From Planctomycetota bacterium (GTDB lineage Bacteria; Planctomycetota; UBA1135; UBA2386): a DNA stretch of 41,419 nucleotides. The stretch covers positions 1 to 41,419 of the forward strand of contig JAGQRB010000772.1 in NCBI GenBank assembly GCA_020425925.1, written 5' to 3'. Positions 8,467 to 16,952 of the stretch are shown here, piece by piece. The position numbers and the translations under genes were made by a program. A model generated the notes under the pieces. The model had not been told where the DNA came from. It saw only the letters and a program-made list of their open reading frames with translations, and did no database searches. Position 1 is the first letter of the stretch. Every line of letters starts with the position of its first letter.

Positions 8467-9423
8467 TCAGGCCGAATGCGAATCCGACGAGTCGACCGGG
8501 CGCGCCAGCGCCTCGTCGAGCTGCTGCAGGCGGCGCGGCCAGTTGCTGGGGTCGACCGGTGATGTGTTCGGTGGACTCGCCTGCTGCCAGACCCGAGCTG
8601 CGCGCCGGGCCTCGTCCGGCCGCCCGAGCTGGTGCAGCAGCTGGGCCTGGGCCAGGCCGAGATAGTGGCGAAGCTCGTCGGGCAGCCGGTCGATCGCGCG
8701 CTGCATCAGATCGAGCTGTTCGCGTTCGCTGAAGTCGTAGCGCACGGCCCGTCGGAAGGCGTCGGCCGGGATCGGCGCGATGCAGTGCGAGGTGTGCGAG
8801 AAGTCGGTGCGAGCGTCGATCACCTCGAAGTACGGGCTCAGGAACTCGACGACGATCGGCACGCAGGCGAGGCCGTGGTGGTAGTCCTGCTGGATCACGA
8901 TCGATTTGCCCGGCAGCAGGTTGCCGAAGAACAGATCGACGACCCGTTGGCACAGCTGCGGCGTCTTGGCGATGTCGACGAACAGCACCTCGATCGGCTG
9001 CGGCGGCCAGACCGTCTGCATGAGATCGCCCTCGTACACGACGAGCGAGTCGGCGACCGCTGCGGTGTTCTCGTCGAACACTGCTCGCACCGAATCGCCG
9101 GCCCGCGCCTCCTGGCCACGCTGCTGCAGCATGGCGGCGCCGTGCGGCCCGAGCGTGAACAGATCGAAGCAGTGGATGCGCCCGGCCTTGTCGGCGACCG
9201 CCGGATTGGCCGCGAGCCCGGTCCCGAACATCACCGCGGAGCGGCCGAGGTAGCAGCCGGCGTCGACGATGCAGCCGGCACCGGTGTAGGCCTCGTGCGC
9301 GAGGTCGTACAGCATCAGGGTCTCGTGCGGACCGAGCATCCCCGTCGGCGGCTGGCAGGGCAGCTCGCGCCCGGGTGTCCGCCAGGGGCGGCGCGAGAAG
9401 AGGTCGGGAAAGCTGCTGGTCAT
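8467..9423 (-). CDS. Class I SAM-dependent methyltransferase-like protein with a helical C-terminal region
   Basis: 318 residues without a signal peptide, so cytoplasmic. A Rossmann-type methyltransferase core is visible: motif I is VDAGCYLGRS (residues 53-62), an acidic residue ends the second strand in HCFDLF (Asp87), VVYEGD lies near 129-133, VLFVDIAK (Asp150) closes strand 4, and QQDYHHG (Asp180) follows. This arrangement resembles the Methyltransf_24 and cephalosporin-hydroxylase-like groups, often associated with glycan or natural-product modification. From about residue 225 the chain becomes helical (LRHYLGLAQAQLLHQLGRPDEARRA), resembling one or two TPR units. The substrate cannot be told from sequence. 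It is the only clearly cytoplasmic enzyme among neighbours encoding exported proteins. A TAGCAT box lies 64 nt upstream of the ATG. Confidence 0.75.
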   Translation of the reverse strand: MTSSFPDLFSRRPWRTPGRELPCQPPTGMLGPHETLMLYDLAHEAYTGAGCIVDAGCYLGRSAVMFGTGLAANPAVADKAGRIHCFDLFTLGPHGAAMLQQRGQEARAGDSVRAVFDENTAAVADSLVVYEGDLMQTVWPPQPIEVLFVDIAKTPQLCQRVVDLFFGNLLPGKSIVIQQDYHHGLACVPIVVEFLSPYFEVIDARTDFSHTSHCIAPIPADAFRRAVRYDFSEREQLDLMQRAIDRLPDELRHYLGLAQAQLLHQLGRPDEARRAARVWQQASPPNTSPVDPSNWPRRLQQLDEALARPVDSSDSHSA

Positions 9424-9487
9424 GACGCTGGCCCCGACGGCGGTTCCCAGCCGCGACTCCTGCGGCTGCCCCGTCTTTCGGCGTTCG

Positions 9488-9493
9488 ATGCTA
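9488..9493 (-). promoter_or_regulatory. -10-like box TAGCAT upstream of the methyltransferase-like gene
   Basis: TAGCAT on the minus strand lies just past the hairpin that follows the gene ending at 9531, so it could start a separate transcript with a leader of about 60 nt. The -35 region is not recognisable. Confidence 0.35.
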
Positions 9494-9503
9494 CACCGGG
9501 CTG

Positions 9504-9530
9504 CCGGCGCCGAACACCCCGTGGCGCCGG
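9504..9530 (-). terminator. Perfect 8-bp GC hairpin abutting a stop codon
   Basis: CCGGCGCC (9504-9511) and GGCGCCGG (9523-9530) pair around an 11-nt loop. The stem touches the stop codon of the minus-strand gene ending at 9531. No T-tract follows, but its placement between that stop and the next -10 box fits a terminator. Confidence 0.45.
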
Positions 9531-11129
9531 TCAGTTCAGGTCGATGCGCAGCCGCAGCCCGTTCGACGTGATGATGCCGAGCGGATTGCTACCGGGTGCG
9601 AGTGCGGCCGACTGCGTGACGACGATCACGCCGGCGAGGCCGGGGTCGTTCGGGATCACGAACGGCAGCTGCGCCGTCGTGCCGCCGGGGACGAACAGGG
9701 CCGGCGCGTCGTTGCTCGCGTACTGGAAGCAGCCCGGCATGCCGAAGCCCGCGAGTGGCACCCCGGCGGTGAACTCGGCGAGTCCTGCGATCGTCGCGCC
9801 GAGCGCACTGCCGGGCGGGATCTCGAAGGTGTCGAGGGTGAAGCCGGTGCCGATCAGCGGGCGGGCGCTGGCGTCGAGTCGCAGCGGGCGATGGTCGGCC
9901 CTGCCGACCGCGAACGTCTGCGGTGCGGCGACGCTGATGTCGACCGGGCCCGGATCGGCGCTCGCGCCGCCGGGGGAGTAGCCGACCAGGTGACCCCAGC
10001 CGCCCGGGTCGACGTTCTGCCAGACGAAGGTCACGTGCCCCGTCGACTTCTCGAACTGGAACTGGAAGGTGCTGGGGCTGCCCCCGGTACCCGACGTCAC
10101 CACCTGATCCCAGGTGACGTAGACGTGGCTGCTGGTCTCCTCCCACAGAATGTCGCCGCCGCCCTGCGATGTCGGATCGTAGTCGTGCCAGCTGTACCAC
10201 GCCTCGACCGGCTGGTTCAGCATGATCGATGCGTGGGGCACGGGGTTCCGCGTCGCGCCGACGGCGACCGCGATGCGACCGTTCGGGCAGATCGCGAGCT
10301 GGCTCGTGGCGCCGGCAGGCGTCGGCATCGGCCCGCCGGTGATCGGCTGGACGATCTCGTCGTGCGGTGCGGTGAAGCTCATCGGCGTCGCGTTCGCCGT
10401 CGAGTGCCACGTGCCCATCCCACTCACGACCTCGTAGTAGCTGCCGTTGAACAACAGCGACAGGCTGCTGTTCGACAGGTCGAACGCGCCGGTCGGGAAC
10501 TGCTCGTAGAAGCTCCCGAACTCCTCGCCGCAGCCGGTGCCGTACGGTTCGTCGAGCGCGACGCCAGGACCGGGGGCGAGGTAGACCTCGGCGCGGGAGA
10601 GCACCGCGTTGACCCCGCGGCTGATCGGGTGCGTGACGCCGGGGCCGCCGGTTGCCGCGATCGGGTTCAGGGTGTCGCACCGAACCAGCGTGATGGGCAC
10701 GCCGAGGAACGTCTCCTGGCCGGTCTCCCAGAAGCCGGGAGCCGAGCATTCCGAGACGCTGGCTGTCGGCGAGGCCGTCGCGGCGCAAAGGAACACGTAG
10801 TGCCCGCCCGCGACCAGCGGCACGTTCGGCACCGCGACGATCTGCCCGGCCGGGGTCTGGTTGTCGTAGAAGAGCTGGGTGCCGATGGCCGTGGCAGGTT
10901 GCAGCGGCGGGGGGGCGCCGTTCATGTCGATGATCTCGACGACCTGATTGGGGAGCGCGAGCTCGTTGTAGACCCGTACCCCTGTCACGAGCGCGCCGAT
11001 CGGAGCCTGGAAGTAGAAGCCGAGGGTCTGTGCGCTACCGAACGTCATGTCGAACGGCGGCATGGAGATGTCCTGGGCCACCGCAGCGGCGGCGAGCAGG
11101 AGGGCGGAAGTTGCGGTGGTAAGGTGCAT
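9531..11129 (-). CDS. Exported beta-sandwich-rich protein, function unknown
   Basis: 532 residues from the ATG at 11129, chosen because a clear signal peptide (HLTTATSALLLAAAAVAQ) starts there; the frame upstream to 12185 overlaps the preceding gene and is not used. The first ~150 residues look like a beta-sandwich (TLGFYFQAPIGALVTGVRVY). Around residue 190 comes EPYGTGCGEEFGSFYEQF, a form of the Cys-Gly element seen elsewhere in the window, followed by a second domain with VYVTWDQV and FQFQFEKSTGHVTFVWQNVD, which resembles the description of a lectin- or nidogen-like sheet. The last ~90 residues carry GMPGCFQYA and IPNDPGLAGVIVVTQSA, the recurring C-terminal module. No catalytic motif was recognised. 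A 7-bp tri-loop hairpin lies 16 nt upstream of the start. Confidence 0.78.
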   Translation of the reverse strand: MHLTTATSALLLAAAAVAQDISMPPFDMTFGSAQTLGFYFQAPIGALVTGVRVYNELALPNQVVEIIDMNGAPPPLQPATAIGTQLFYDNQTPAGQIVAVPNVPLVAGGHYVFLCAATASPTASVSECSAPGFWETGQETFLGVPITLVRCDTLNPIAATGGPGVTHPISRGVNAVLSRAEVYLAPGPGVALDEPYGTGCGEEFGSFYEQFPTGAFDLSNSSLSLLFNGSYYEVVSGMGTWHSTANATPMSFTAPHDEIVQPITGGPMPTPAGATSQLAICPNGRIAVAVGATRNPVPHASIMLNQPVEAWYSWHDYDPTSQGGGDILWEETSSHVYVTWDQVVTSGTGGSPSTFQFQFEKSTGHVTFVWQNVDPGGWGHLVGYSPGGASADPGPVDISVAAPQTFAVGRADHRPLRLDASARPLIGTGFTLDTFEIPPGSALGATIAGLAEFTAGVPLAGFGMPGCFQYASNDAPALFVPGGTTAQLPFVIPNDPGLAGVIVVTQSAALAPGSNPLGIITSNGLRLRIDLN

Positions 11130-11144
11130 TGCGGTTCTGGCGCG

Positions 11145-11161
11145 CAGGCCGGTGCGGCCTG
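11145..11161 (-). terminator. Tri-loop GC hairpin between two genes for exported proteins
   Basis: CAGGCCG-GTG-CGGCCTG is a perfect 7-bp stem. It lies 91 nt past the stop of the upstream gene (11252) and 16 nt before the ATG at 11129, so it may be a terminator or a 5'-leader structure. Confidence 0.3.
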
Positions 11162-11251
11162 GCGGACCGCCCCGGAAGAATGGGGGAGCCTGGGAAGGAC
11201 GTCGCTCGGACGATCCCGTCACGCAGTCTTCCACATTTCGCGCGCTGCCGC

Positions 11252-13558
11252 TCAGCGGATCGGCACCAGCAAACCGTGGGTCGGCTCGAGACCCGCCGCG
11301 TTCGCGTTCGGGTCGACGACGAACGCCTGCAGGTGCAGATCGAACACCGGCATCTGGCTCGGCAACGGCAGGGGCAGGTTGAACTCTCCGTTCGCATTGG
11401 TCACCTGCACCATGGTCGCGAGGTGTATCGACGGTGAGCCGTCGACCAACGCCGAACAGCCCGGGATGCCGTAGGGGTCGAGCGCGATCGCGGCGGACGC
11501 GGTCGACGCGACCAGGAACACGCCGCTCAGCGGTCGCGCCTGCACCAGCCGGATCGCGCCGTTCTCGTTGCCACGCCGGTTGTAGTTCTCCCAGAGCAGC
11601 CACGAGCCGGCGTGGCAGTTGGTGCCGTAGTTCGAGGAGAGCGGCGCCGACGGGTAGGTCAGGTGGTTGGCCCACAGCGTGTTGCTGGCGCCACCCGTGT
11701 CGACGAAGAATGCGAACGTGAAGCGGTTGTGATCCTCGTCGAACACCATGCCACCGGGGTACGGCTGGTAGCCGTTGGCGAGGTACGGATACACCTCCTC
11801 GACCTGCTCGCCGTCGAAGCCGATGCGGACCGCGCGGAACTGGCCGACGGTCGCCCCGACCCGGGTGTAGGTGACACCCCAGTGCGACGCCGATTCCCAG
11901 TCGAACGCGCAGTCGCCGGCCCGGAAGTCGAAACCGACCGCCGGGGCGAGCACGCGCTGGCCGTACGGCTTCTGCGCGGACAACGTGCCGTGCGGCCAGT
12001 CGACGCGGGTCGCCGCGACCTCGTTCGCCCCGGGACCGGCGGGCTTCCAGGTGCTGCCGACGTAGTTGCCGTAGGTCACGAGGTAGCGCCCCTGCTCGCC
12101 CGCGATCGCCGGCGTGATCTCGTCGTGGAGCGCGATGCCACTCAGCGGCGAGATCACGGACGCGGGGCCACCGGTGATCGACCACCGGCGGCCGTAGACC
12201 GTCCAGCGCCCGCTCGGCGTGTTGTCGTGCGCCTGCCAGGCCAGCACCCAGGAGAACGCCGAGCCGCCGGCGGCGACCTGGTTGATCGTTGGGCGTTCCT
12301 CGTCGTACAGCGTGCCGGCGCCGACCTCGACGACCGACCCGACGATGGTGCCCTGGGCGGCCGCCGCGGTGTCGAGCTCGAAGCCGTAGAGGGCGCTGCT
12401 GGGGCCGTTCTGGAACAGGTTGCCGGACTCACGCTGCATGACCACGAAGACACTCGTGGTGCCGCTCTGCGCGCGGGTCCCGCCGACGTCCGGACGCCAG
12501 TCGTTGGTGTTCGCGACGAACGGGACGCTGCCGTGCGAGGGGATCAGCGTCGCGTCGTCCTTGTCGTGGGCGTGCCAGCGCACGCGGCGGAAGCCGCTCG
12601 GGTAGTCGCGATCGAACACGGTCACCACCCGACCCGGAATCGGTCCCGTTCCCGCGGTACCTGCGACACTGCCGCGCTGGGTACTCCAGCTGGTCGTGAT
12701 GTCCGAGTACACCGTCGCGCCCGGGCCGGTGAAATCGTCCGGGAAGCGCCGCACGTAGAGATCCGCATCGTTTGCGGCGGCGCGCGTCGAGAACACCACC
12801 CAGGCATCGCCGAACCGGGTGTCGTCGTCGCGGTAGATGTCGAGGTCGAAGGCCTCGGTGTGGATGCCGAACACCTGATTGGTGAGCAACGGGTCGATCG
12901 TCAGCGGGAACTCCAGACCCTCGAGCGCGGTTGCCGACAGGCGCAGCTCGAGGCGGTCGCCGTCGACTGCGGTCGTCATCGGCACGCGCGCGCCGTTGGC
13001 GTCGACCGCGGTCGCCGCGCCGTAGCCGACCGCCGTGATTGCCGCTCCGTCGCCGAACGTCAGCGCCGCGTGCTCGGGGCCGCGCGGCGTGCTGGCCAGC
13101 GTGCCGCCGATTCGGCCGACGATCACGAGGTCGCCGTGACCGGCTGCCGGCCGCGCCGCGATCACGAAGGTCTGTTCGACGCCGTCGGTGCGCACGTCGT
13201 AGGCCTCGATCGCGGCGCCGAGATCGTACTCGTAGCGCCAGTCGCCGGCCTGCTCGCCGGCGCGCGTGCGACCGGTGATCAACTCGACGCCGCCGCAGCG
13301 GATCGACTCGGTGCGCCAGGTCCAGCGCTGGACCTCCTGCACGCGCTCGCCCATCAGCGGCACGAACGTGAAGCCGTCGTGGAACGAGGCCTTGTAGGTC
13401 GCGCCGGCGGCCCAGACGCCGTAGGGCAGGCCCGCGTCGTCGGCGGCGGTGTGGATCGGCACCCGGCTCTGCGTGGTGTCGATCTGCTGGGACGGAGCGG
13501 CGGTGGCGAGGCCGAGCGCGGCCGTGACGGAGAATAGAGTCTGGAATCGATGGTTCAT
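11252..13558 (-). CDS. Large exported protein, paralogue of the one encoded at 16953-19274
   Basis: 768 residues from the ATG at 13558, which opens a signal peptide (NHRFQTLFSVTAALGLATA). After it comes a conserved N-terminal region: RVPIHTAADDAGLPYGVWAA, then YKASFHDGFTFVP, IEAYDVRTDGVEQTFVI and a closing FPLTIDPLL. The protein encoded at 16953 has the same order of motifs, so the two are paralogues. The middle (residues ~210-650) is a repeat-rich beta region with DVGGTRAQSGTTSVFVVMQ, ERPTINQVAAGGSAFSWVL and repeated statements of W and D that suggest a propeller. The C-terminus has GIPGCSALV and LHLQAFVVDPNANAAG, the recurring module. The biochemical role is unknown. A perfect 8-bp inverted repeat lies 4 nt before the start codon and could affect translation or bind a regulator. 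Confidence 0.82.
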   Translation of the reverse strand: MNHRFQTLFSVTAALGLATAAPSQQIDTTQSRVPIHTAADDAGLPYGVWAAGATYKASFHDGFTFVPLMGERVQEVQRWTWRTESIRCGGVELITGRTRAGEQAGDWRYEYDLGAAIEAYDVRTDGVEQTFVIAARPAAGHGDLVIVGRIGGTLASTPRGPEHAALTFGDGAAITAVGYGAATAVDANGARVPMTTAVDGDRLELRLSATALEGLEFPLTIDPLLTNQVFGIHTEAFDLDIYRDDDTRFGDAWVVFSTRAAANDADLYVRRFPDDFTGPGATVYSDITTSWSTQRGSVAGTAGTGPIPGRVVTVFDRDYPSGFRRVRWHAHDKDDATLIPSHGSVPFVANTNDWRPDVGGTRAQSGTTSVFVVMQRESGNLFQNGPSSALYGFELDTAAAAQGTIVGSVVEVGAGTLYDEERPTINQVAAGGSAFSWVLAWQAHDNTPSGRWTVYGRRWSITGGPASVISPLSGIALHDEITPAIAGEQGRYLVTYGNYVGSTWKPAGPGANEVAATRVDWPHGTLSAQKPYGQRVLAPAVGFDFRAGDCAFDWESASHWGVTYTRVGATVGQFRAVRIGFDGEQVEEVYPYLANGYQPYPGGMVFDEDHNRFTFAFFVDTGGASNTLWANHLTYPSAPLSSNYGTNCHAGSWLLWENYNRRGNENGAIRLVQARPLSGVFLVASTASAAIALDPYGIPGCSALVDGSPSIHLATMVQVTNANGEFNLPLPLPSQMPVFDLHLQAFVVDPNANAAGLEPTHGLLVPIR

Positions 13559-13562
13559 GTTG

Positions 13563-13587
13563 CTACCGGGGTCGGGTCTCCCGGTAG
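13563..13587 (-). promoter_or_regulatory. Perfect inverted repeat just upstream of the start at 13558
   Basis: CTACCGGG (13563-13570) and CCCGGTAG (13580-13587) form a perfect 8-bp inverted repeat with a 9-nt spacer, ending 4 nt before the ATG. It may be an operator or a leader hairpin. The spacing is compatible with one helical turn between half-site centres (about 17 bp). Confidence 0.4.
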
Positions 13588-13655
13588 AGGCGAAGGACCG
13601 GCGCGCAGCCGGCCAGCTCGATTCGGACTCGCGGCGCGCGCGGCGGCGCGCTGCC

Positions 13656-14810
13656 TCACTTCGGGTCGGCGATCCAGTCCAGCGTGAACCGATGCAGCGC
13701 GATCGACTTGTGCGACCCGCGGTCACCGACGTCGGCGTTCCACTCGACCAACGCCGCGATGCCGCCTTCCGCCGTCTGCGTCAAACCCGAGTAGCCGCCC
13801 TGACGTTCGGTCGGCGACGGTTCGTCCGGCGCACCGGGGCCGGGCAGGAAGCGCCCGCGCTCCCAGGTGGCGCCGTCGTCCGTGCTGACGCGCACCCGCA
13901 TGTGCCGCCGCCGGGTCGTCGTCGCGGGATTGAGGAAGAGCAGGCATTCGGTGCCGTCGTGGGCGTAGCGGATGCTCGATGCCTGACAGCGTGGCGTCGG
14001 CAGCGCGGCGTCGGGATGCCAGTCACCCCAGCGCTCGCCGATCTGTCCGACCGATACCAGGCGCCGCTTGTGTTCGGACCAGACGGTCTTGTTCGAGCGG
14101 TCGTTGCGCAGCAGGCGGCCGTCGCTGAGCTCGACGATGGTGGCTTCGGAGGTCTTGCCGCCGATCTCGTGGACCTGCCACGAAGCGCCGTGATCGTCGC
14201 TGAAGAGGTTGCGGCCGATCGCCGGGATGATCAGTCGACCGGGCTTCGGGCCGGCGACGGTCTGGATGCCGTTGCCGGGCCCGACCGCGTCCCATACGTG
14301 GTGCTTGGGCGTCAGCGACTCGGTCATCTCCTGGCGCGGCGCCCAGGTCACGCCGTCGTCGTCGCTGAAGGTCACGAACAGGCGCCGATCACCCCAGGCG
14401 CTGATCTTCTCGTAGCCGTGGTCGCCGAACTGATTGTGGTCCTCGGCGTTCCAGTTGAAGAACAGCCAGATGCGGCCGGTCTCGCGGTCCGTCACCGGCG
14501 TCGGGTTGCCCCACGTATGCCCGCCTTCGCCGCAGACGATGGCTAGCGGCGACCAGGTGGCGCCGTGGTCCTCCGAGCGCTTGAGGACCAGATCGATGTC
14601 GCCGTAGTCCGCCGGGCTGTTCTTGCGCCCTTCGCAGAACGCCAGCAGCGTGCCGCGGGTCGAGGTCACGAGCGCCGGGATCCGGTAGCTGTGGTAGCCC
14701 TCGGTACCGCCGACGAAGAGCTGCTGGCGATCGTGCGCCGGTGGGTCGGTGGCGACGGTCGTGGCAGCGAGAAGAGCGGAGAGCAGGCAGAGCGGGGTGG
14801 GGGTCGGCAT
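13656..14810 (-). CDS. Exported exo-alpha-sialidase-like protein (GH33 type, BNR repeats)
   Basis: 384 residues from the ATG at 14810, with a signal peptide (residues 1 to about 20). Sialidase hallmarks are in order: the RIP motif YRIPAL (42-47, Arg43 of the arginine triad); four Asp boxes, SEDHGATW (79-86), SDDDGVTW (149-156), SDDHGASW (204-211) and STDDGATW (309-316); a likely acid/base Asp in DYGDID (about 69-73); Glu222 in SEATIVELSDG; and Tyr340 in GGYSGLT, the expected nucleophile. The length is normal for a six-bladed bacterial sialidase. It should release terminal sialic acid or a related sugar from glycans outside the cytoplasm; related BNR enzymes have other substrates, so specificity is not certain. 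Unlike its neighbours it lacks the recurring C-terminal module. It is divergently arranged with the beta-helix gene. Confidence 0.88.
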   Translation of the reverse strand: MPTPTPLCLLSALLAATTVATDPPAHDRQQLFVGGTEGYHSYRIPALVTSTRGTLLAFCEGRKNSPADYGDIDLVLKRSEDHGATWSPLAIVCGEGGHTWGNPTPVTDRETGRIWLFFNWNAEDHNQFGDHGYEKISAWGDRRLFVTFSDDDGVTWAPRQEMTESLTPKHHVWDAVGPGNGIQTVAGPKPGRLIIPAIGRNLFSDDHGASWQVHEIGGKTSEATIVELSDGRLLRNDRSNKTVWSEHKRRLVSVGQIGERWGDWHPDAALPTPRCQASSIRYAHDGTECLLFLNPATTTRRRHMRVRVSTDDGATWERGRFLPGPGAPDEPSPTERQGGYSGLTQTAEGGIAALVEWNADVGDRGSHKSIALHRFTLDWIADPK

Positions 14811-14847
14811 GGGGCGCTGGCGTCGGAGGCACGTCGTGCGGCCCGGG

Positions 14848-14853
14848 ATCGTA
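14848..14853 (-). promoter_or_regulatory. -10-like box TACGATCC for the sialidase gene
   Basis: TACGATCC on the minus strand, with 37 nt between the hexamer and the ATG at 14810. It shares the TANNATCC pattern of other boxes here and would give a leader of about 30 nt. Confidence 0.4.
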
Positions 14854-14904
14854 GCGGTGAAGACGGGCCGAGTGCACACACCGGTCGTCGACGGGGAAGC
14901 CGGC

Positions 14905-14910
14905 TAGAAT
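14905..14910 (+). promoter_or_regulatory. -10-like box TAGAATCC for the beta-helix gene
   Basis: TAGAAT is followed by 8 nt and then the ATG at 14919. There is no Shine-Dalgarno sequence, so a transcript starting about 7 nt downstream would be essentially leaderless. Confidence 0.45.
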
Positions 14911-14918
14911 CCGGGCGA

Positions 14919-16043
14919 ATGCGATACCTCGCCGCGCTCCTCCTGTGTGCCGTCGCTCGCGGACAGAACGTCTTCCACGTCGGATCGGGCGGCAGCTACG
15001 CCCAGATCCACCAGGCACTCGCGGTCGCGGTCGCGGGCGACGTCATCGTCGTAGCACCCGGGATCTACGAGGCGTTCACGATGACCGCGGGCGTCACGCT
15101 CCGCCAGGCGCAGACCAACGAGCCCAGCGTGATCTCGTCCTCACCGGTCGTGATCGACGTGCCCGCCGGCCAGCAGGCCTACGTGTTCGGTCTCCGCTTC
15201 TACACCAGCACCGTGGTGCGGCGTGGCCAGGTCGGGTTCGAGCGATGTTCGTTCGAGGGGTTCCCGACGACGCTCGCGATCGACGCCGCTGCCGAGGTCG
15301 TCATGGTGCAGTCCCAGGTCATCGGCGGCGTCAGCGCTGCGGCCGGGGCTCGCGTCCGTGGCCGCCTCGCTGCCACCTTCTGTTCCTTCGCAGGCGGCCC
15401 GTGGTGGGTCACGGCGGGCGGTCCGGGCCTGGTCGTGGAGGGCGGCGGCCTGCACGCCACCCGCTGCACGTTCACCGGCGGCGATGTCTCGTTCGGCTCG
15501 GCGGCGGCGCACGATGCGTTGGTGGTGCAGGCCGGGAACGCGTGGCTCGCCGACTGCACGATCACCGGCGGCTCGTCCCCGGCCGGTCCGGGTGGTGCGG
15601 GCATCCGCAACCTGACGAGCCAGCCGGTGGCAACCGCGCGCACGACGGCCCAGGCTGGCGCGGGCGTGCCCGCGGGAGCCGCGGTCGTCGGACCGTCCGC
15701 TGCCGAGCCGCTGCTCGGTGTGCTCGGTCCCGTGAACGGCATCCGCCGCGGCGCGCAATACGGCTTTCTGGTCTACGGCGTGCCCGGCACGCCGGTCTTC
15801 ATGCTGTTCTCGACCGCGGCTCGCGGCGCCGCGCACCCGGCGCTGGCACAACCGGCGTGGCTCGGCGCCGGCGCCGACCTTTGGACCATGGTGCCCGTCG
15901 ATCCGCTCGGCAGCGCACTGTTCGTGAGCACGGTGCCGAACGTGCCGGCGCTGCTGGACGCGCGGGTGTTCTTCCACCCGCTCGGGATCGACGCCAACTC
16001 GCGCGTGCAGGTCGCACCGCCGAGCGGATGCCTGGTGCAGTGA
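14919..16043 (+). CDS. Exported right-handed beta-helix (pectin-lyase-fold) protein
   Basis: 374 residues from the ATG at 14919, which opens a signal peptide (RYLAALLLCAVARGQ). The next stretch, FHVGSGGSYAQIHQAL followed by AGDVIVVAPGIYEAF, is the usual opening of right-handed beta-helix proteins of the pectin-lyase or DUF1565 type. Successive rungs follow: ISSSPVVIDV, FERCSFEGF, VMVQSQVIGG, ATFCSFAGG, HATRCTFTGGDVSF and LADCTITGG, most with a Cys at equivalent positions. From about residue 265 the chain changes to the C-terminal type seen in neighbours (NGIRRGAQYGFLVYGVPG), though its GC motif is weak. Polysaccharide binding or cleavage is possible, but no catalytic residues could be assigned. 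The longer frame from 14565 overlaps the sialidase gene and is rejected. Confidence 0.82.
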   Translation: MRYLAALLLCAVARGQNVFHVGSGGSYAQIHQALAVAVAGDVIVVAPGIYEAFTMTAGVTLRQAQTNEPSVISSSPVVIDVPAGQQAYVFGLRFYTSTVVRRGQVGFERCSFEGFPTTLAIDAAAEVVMVQSQVIGGVSAAAGARVRGRLAATFCSFAGGPWWVTAGGPGLVVEGGGLHATRCTFTGGDVSFGSAAAHDALVVQAGNAWLADCTITGGSSPAGPGGAGIRNLTSQPVATARTTAQAGAGVPAGAAVVGPSAAEPLLGVLGPVNGIRRGAQYGFLVYGVPGTPVFMLFSTAARGAAHPALAQPAWLGAGADLWTMVPVDPLGSALFVSTVPNVPALLDARVFFHPLGIDANSRVQVAPPSGCLVQ

Positions 16044-16049
16044 GGCGGA

Positions 16050-16073
16050 CGGCTGCGGGTTCGGCCGCTGCCG
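16050..16073. terminator. Bidirectional hairpin in the convergent gap
   Basis: CGGCTGCGG (16050-16058) and CCGCTGCCG (16065-16073) pair with one central mismatch around a 6-nt loop. It fills the 31-nt gap between two convergent stops and could serve both transcripts. No T-tracts are present. Confidence 0.45.
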
Positions 16074-16074
16074 G

Positions 16075-16740
16075 TCAGTGCTGCCAGGTCCGCACCGGCT
16101 GACCGTTGACCAGGATCGTCACCGTGTCGCCGCGCTGCATGCCGCCCGGCACCGGTGTCGTCACCGTGCCGTTGCCGTTGCCGTCGAGCACCAGCATGCC
16201 GGTCGCCTTCTGGCCGCCGTTGACCCACACCGTCACGTTGCCGCCGGCCGGACCATTCTCGATCATGACGTCGAGGTTGCCGCCGACGTAGTCGGACGAC
16301 ACGCCCATGCCGAAGACGAACGGCAGGTTGACGTCGAAGGCGACGTTGCCGACGAAGTTGGTGAACGCGAGGTTCTGCTGCTGGTCGATCGCAAACGCCT
16401 GCGTGAACAGCGGCAGGCCGTTCGCGAACTGCCAGGGTGCCTGCATCGACCAGGTGCCCTGGCCGGCGCCGTCGAGCGACAGGGTCGTCAACGGGACCAC
16501 CCAGTTCGGGTCGACCAGCAGGGCGCCGTAGAGACCGGGGAACTGCAGCGGGATGCCCTGGCGCAGCGAAGTGAACAGGACGCTCTGGCCGAGCGGCGGG
16601 CCGTCGACGTGGAACGTGTAGGTTGCGGTGTTGGCCTGCGGATCCGTGACGACGGTGCCGTCGAGGCTCTGGGCCGCGGTCGAAGCGGCGAAGACGGTCG
16701 TCAGGGCGGCGAACAGGGTGGAGGTCGGGAGCTTGGTCAT
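16075..16740 (-). CDS. Small exported protein of unknown function
   Basis: 221 residues with a signal peptide (TKLPTSTLFAALTTVFAAS, cleavage near TAAQ). The mature part looks like two beta-sandwich units: residues ~25-135 (ATYTFHVDGPPLGQSVLFTS, then LFTQAFAIDQQQNLAFTNFV, which resembles the Q-containing strand of the recurring module) and ~150-221 (LDVMIENGPAGGNVTVWVNG, LVLDGNGNGTVTTPVPGG), ending in a strand with VNGQPVRTWQH. The second unit resembles an Ig-like or adhesin-type domain, but no family could be named. It is divergent from the gene at 16953 across 212 bases that contain a CCGGAA/TTCCGG inverted repeat and a GGAATTCC palindrome. Confidence 0.75.
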   Translation of the reverse strand: MTKLPTSTLFAALTTVFAASTAAQSLDGTVVTDPQANTATYTFHVDGPPLGQSVLFTSLRQGIPLQFPGLYGALLVDPNWVVPLTTLSLDGAGQGTWSMQAPWQFANGLPLFTQAFAIDQQQNLAFTNFVGNVAFDVNLPFVFGMGVSSDYVGGNLDVMIENGPAGGNVTVWVNGGQKATGMLVLDGNGNGTVTTPVPGGMQRGDTVTILVNGQPVRTWQH

Positions 16741-16952
16741 CGTTCGTGTTCTCGGGTGGGGCGCTGCCGGAGTGGCGTGCGCTTCACCCCTGGAACCGCG
16801 GGGCGCGCGCGCGACCGGAACGCCGGTTCCGGAATTCCACGGCCCGCCGCGGGCGGGCGCGGGTCGTGACCGCTGGCGAGGCCGGTCGTTCGCCGGTTCG
16901 AAAAACCCGGGCGCGGGTGTCCAGCAGGAGCGGCGTCGACCACCGTCCCGGC
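16741..16952. other. Divergent intergenic region
   Basis: 212 bases between two divergent starts. CCGGAA (16815-16820) and TTCCGG (16827-16832) form a 6-bp inverted repeat, overlapping the palindrome GGAATTCC (16830-16837). CAGGAG lies about 26 nt before the plus-strand ATG, which is too far for a ribosome site. No confident -10/-35 pair was found. Confidence 0.35.

Noticed and set aside
8369-8953. N-terminal extension of the ELWxxDGT gene to 8953
   Set aside because: The extension overlaps the methyltransferase-like gene, is Arg/Pro-rich and would bury the signal peptide and its GGAG site.
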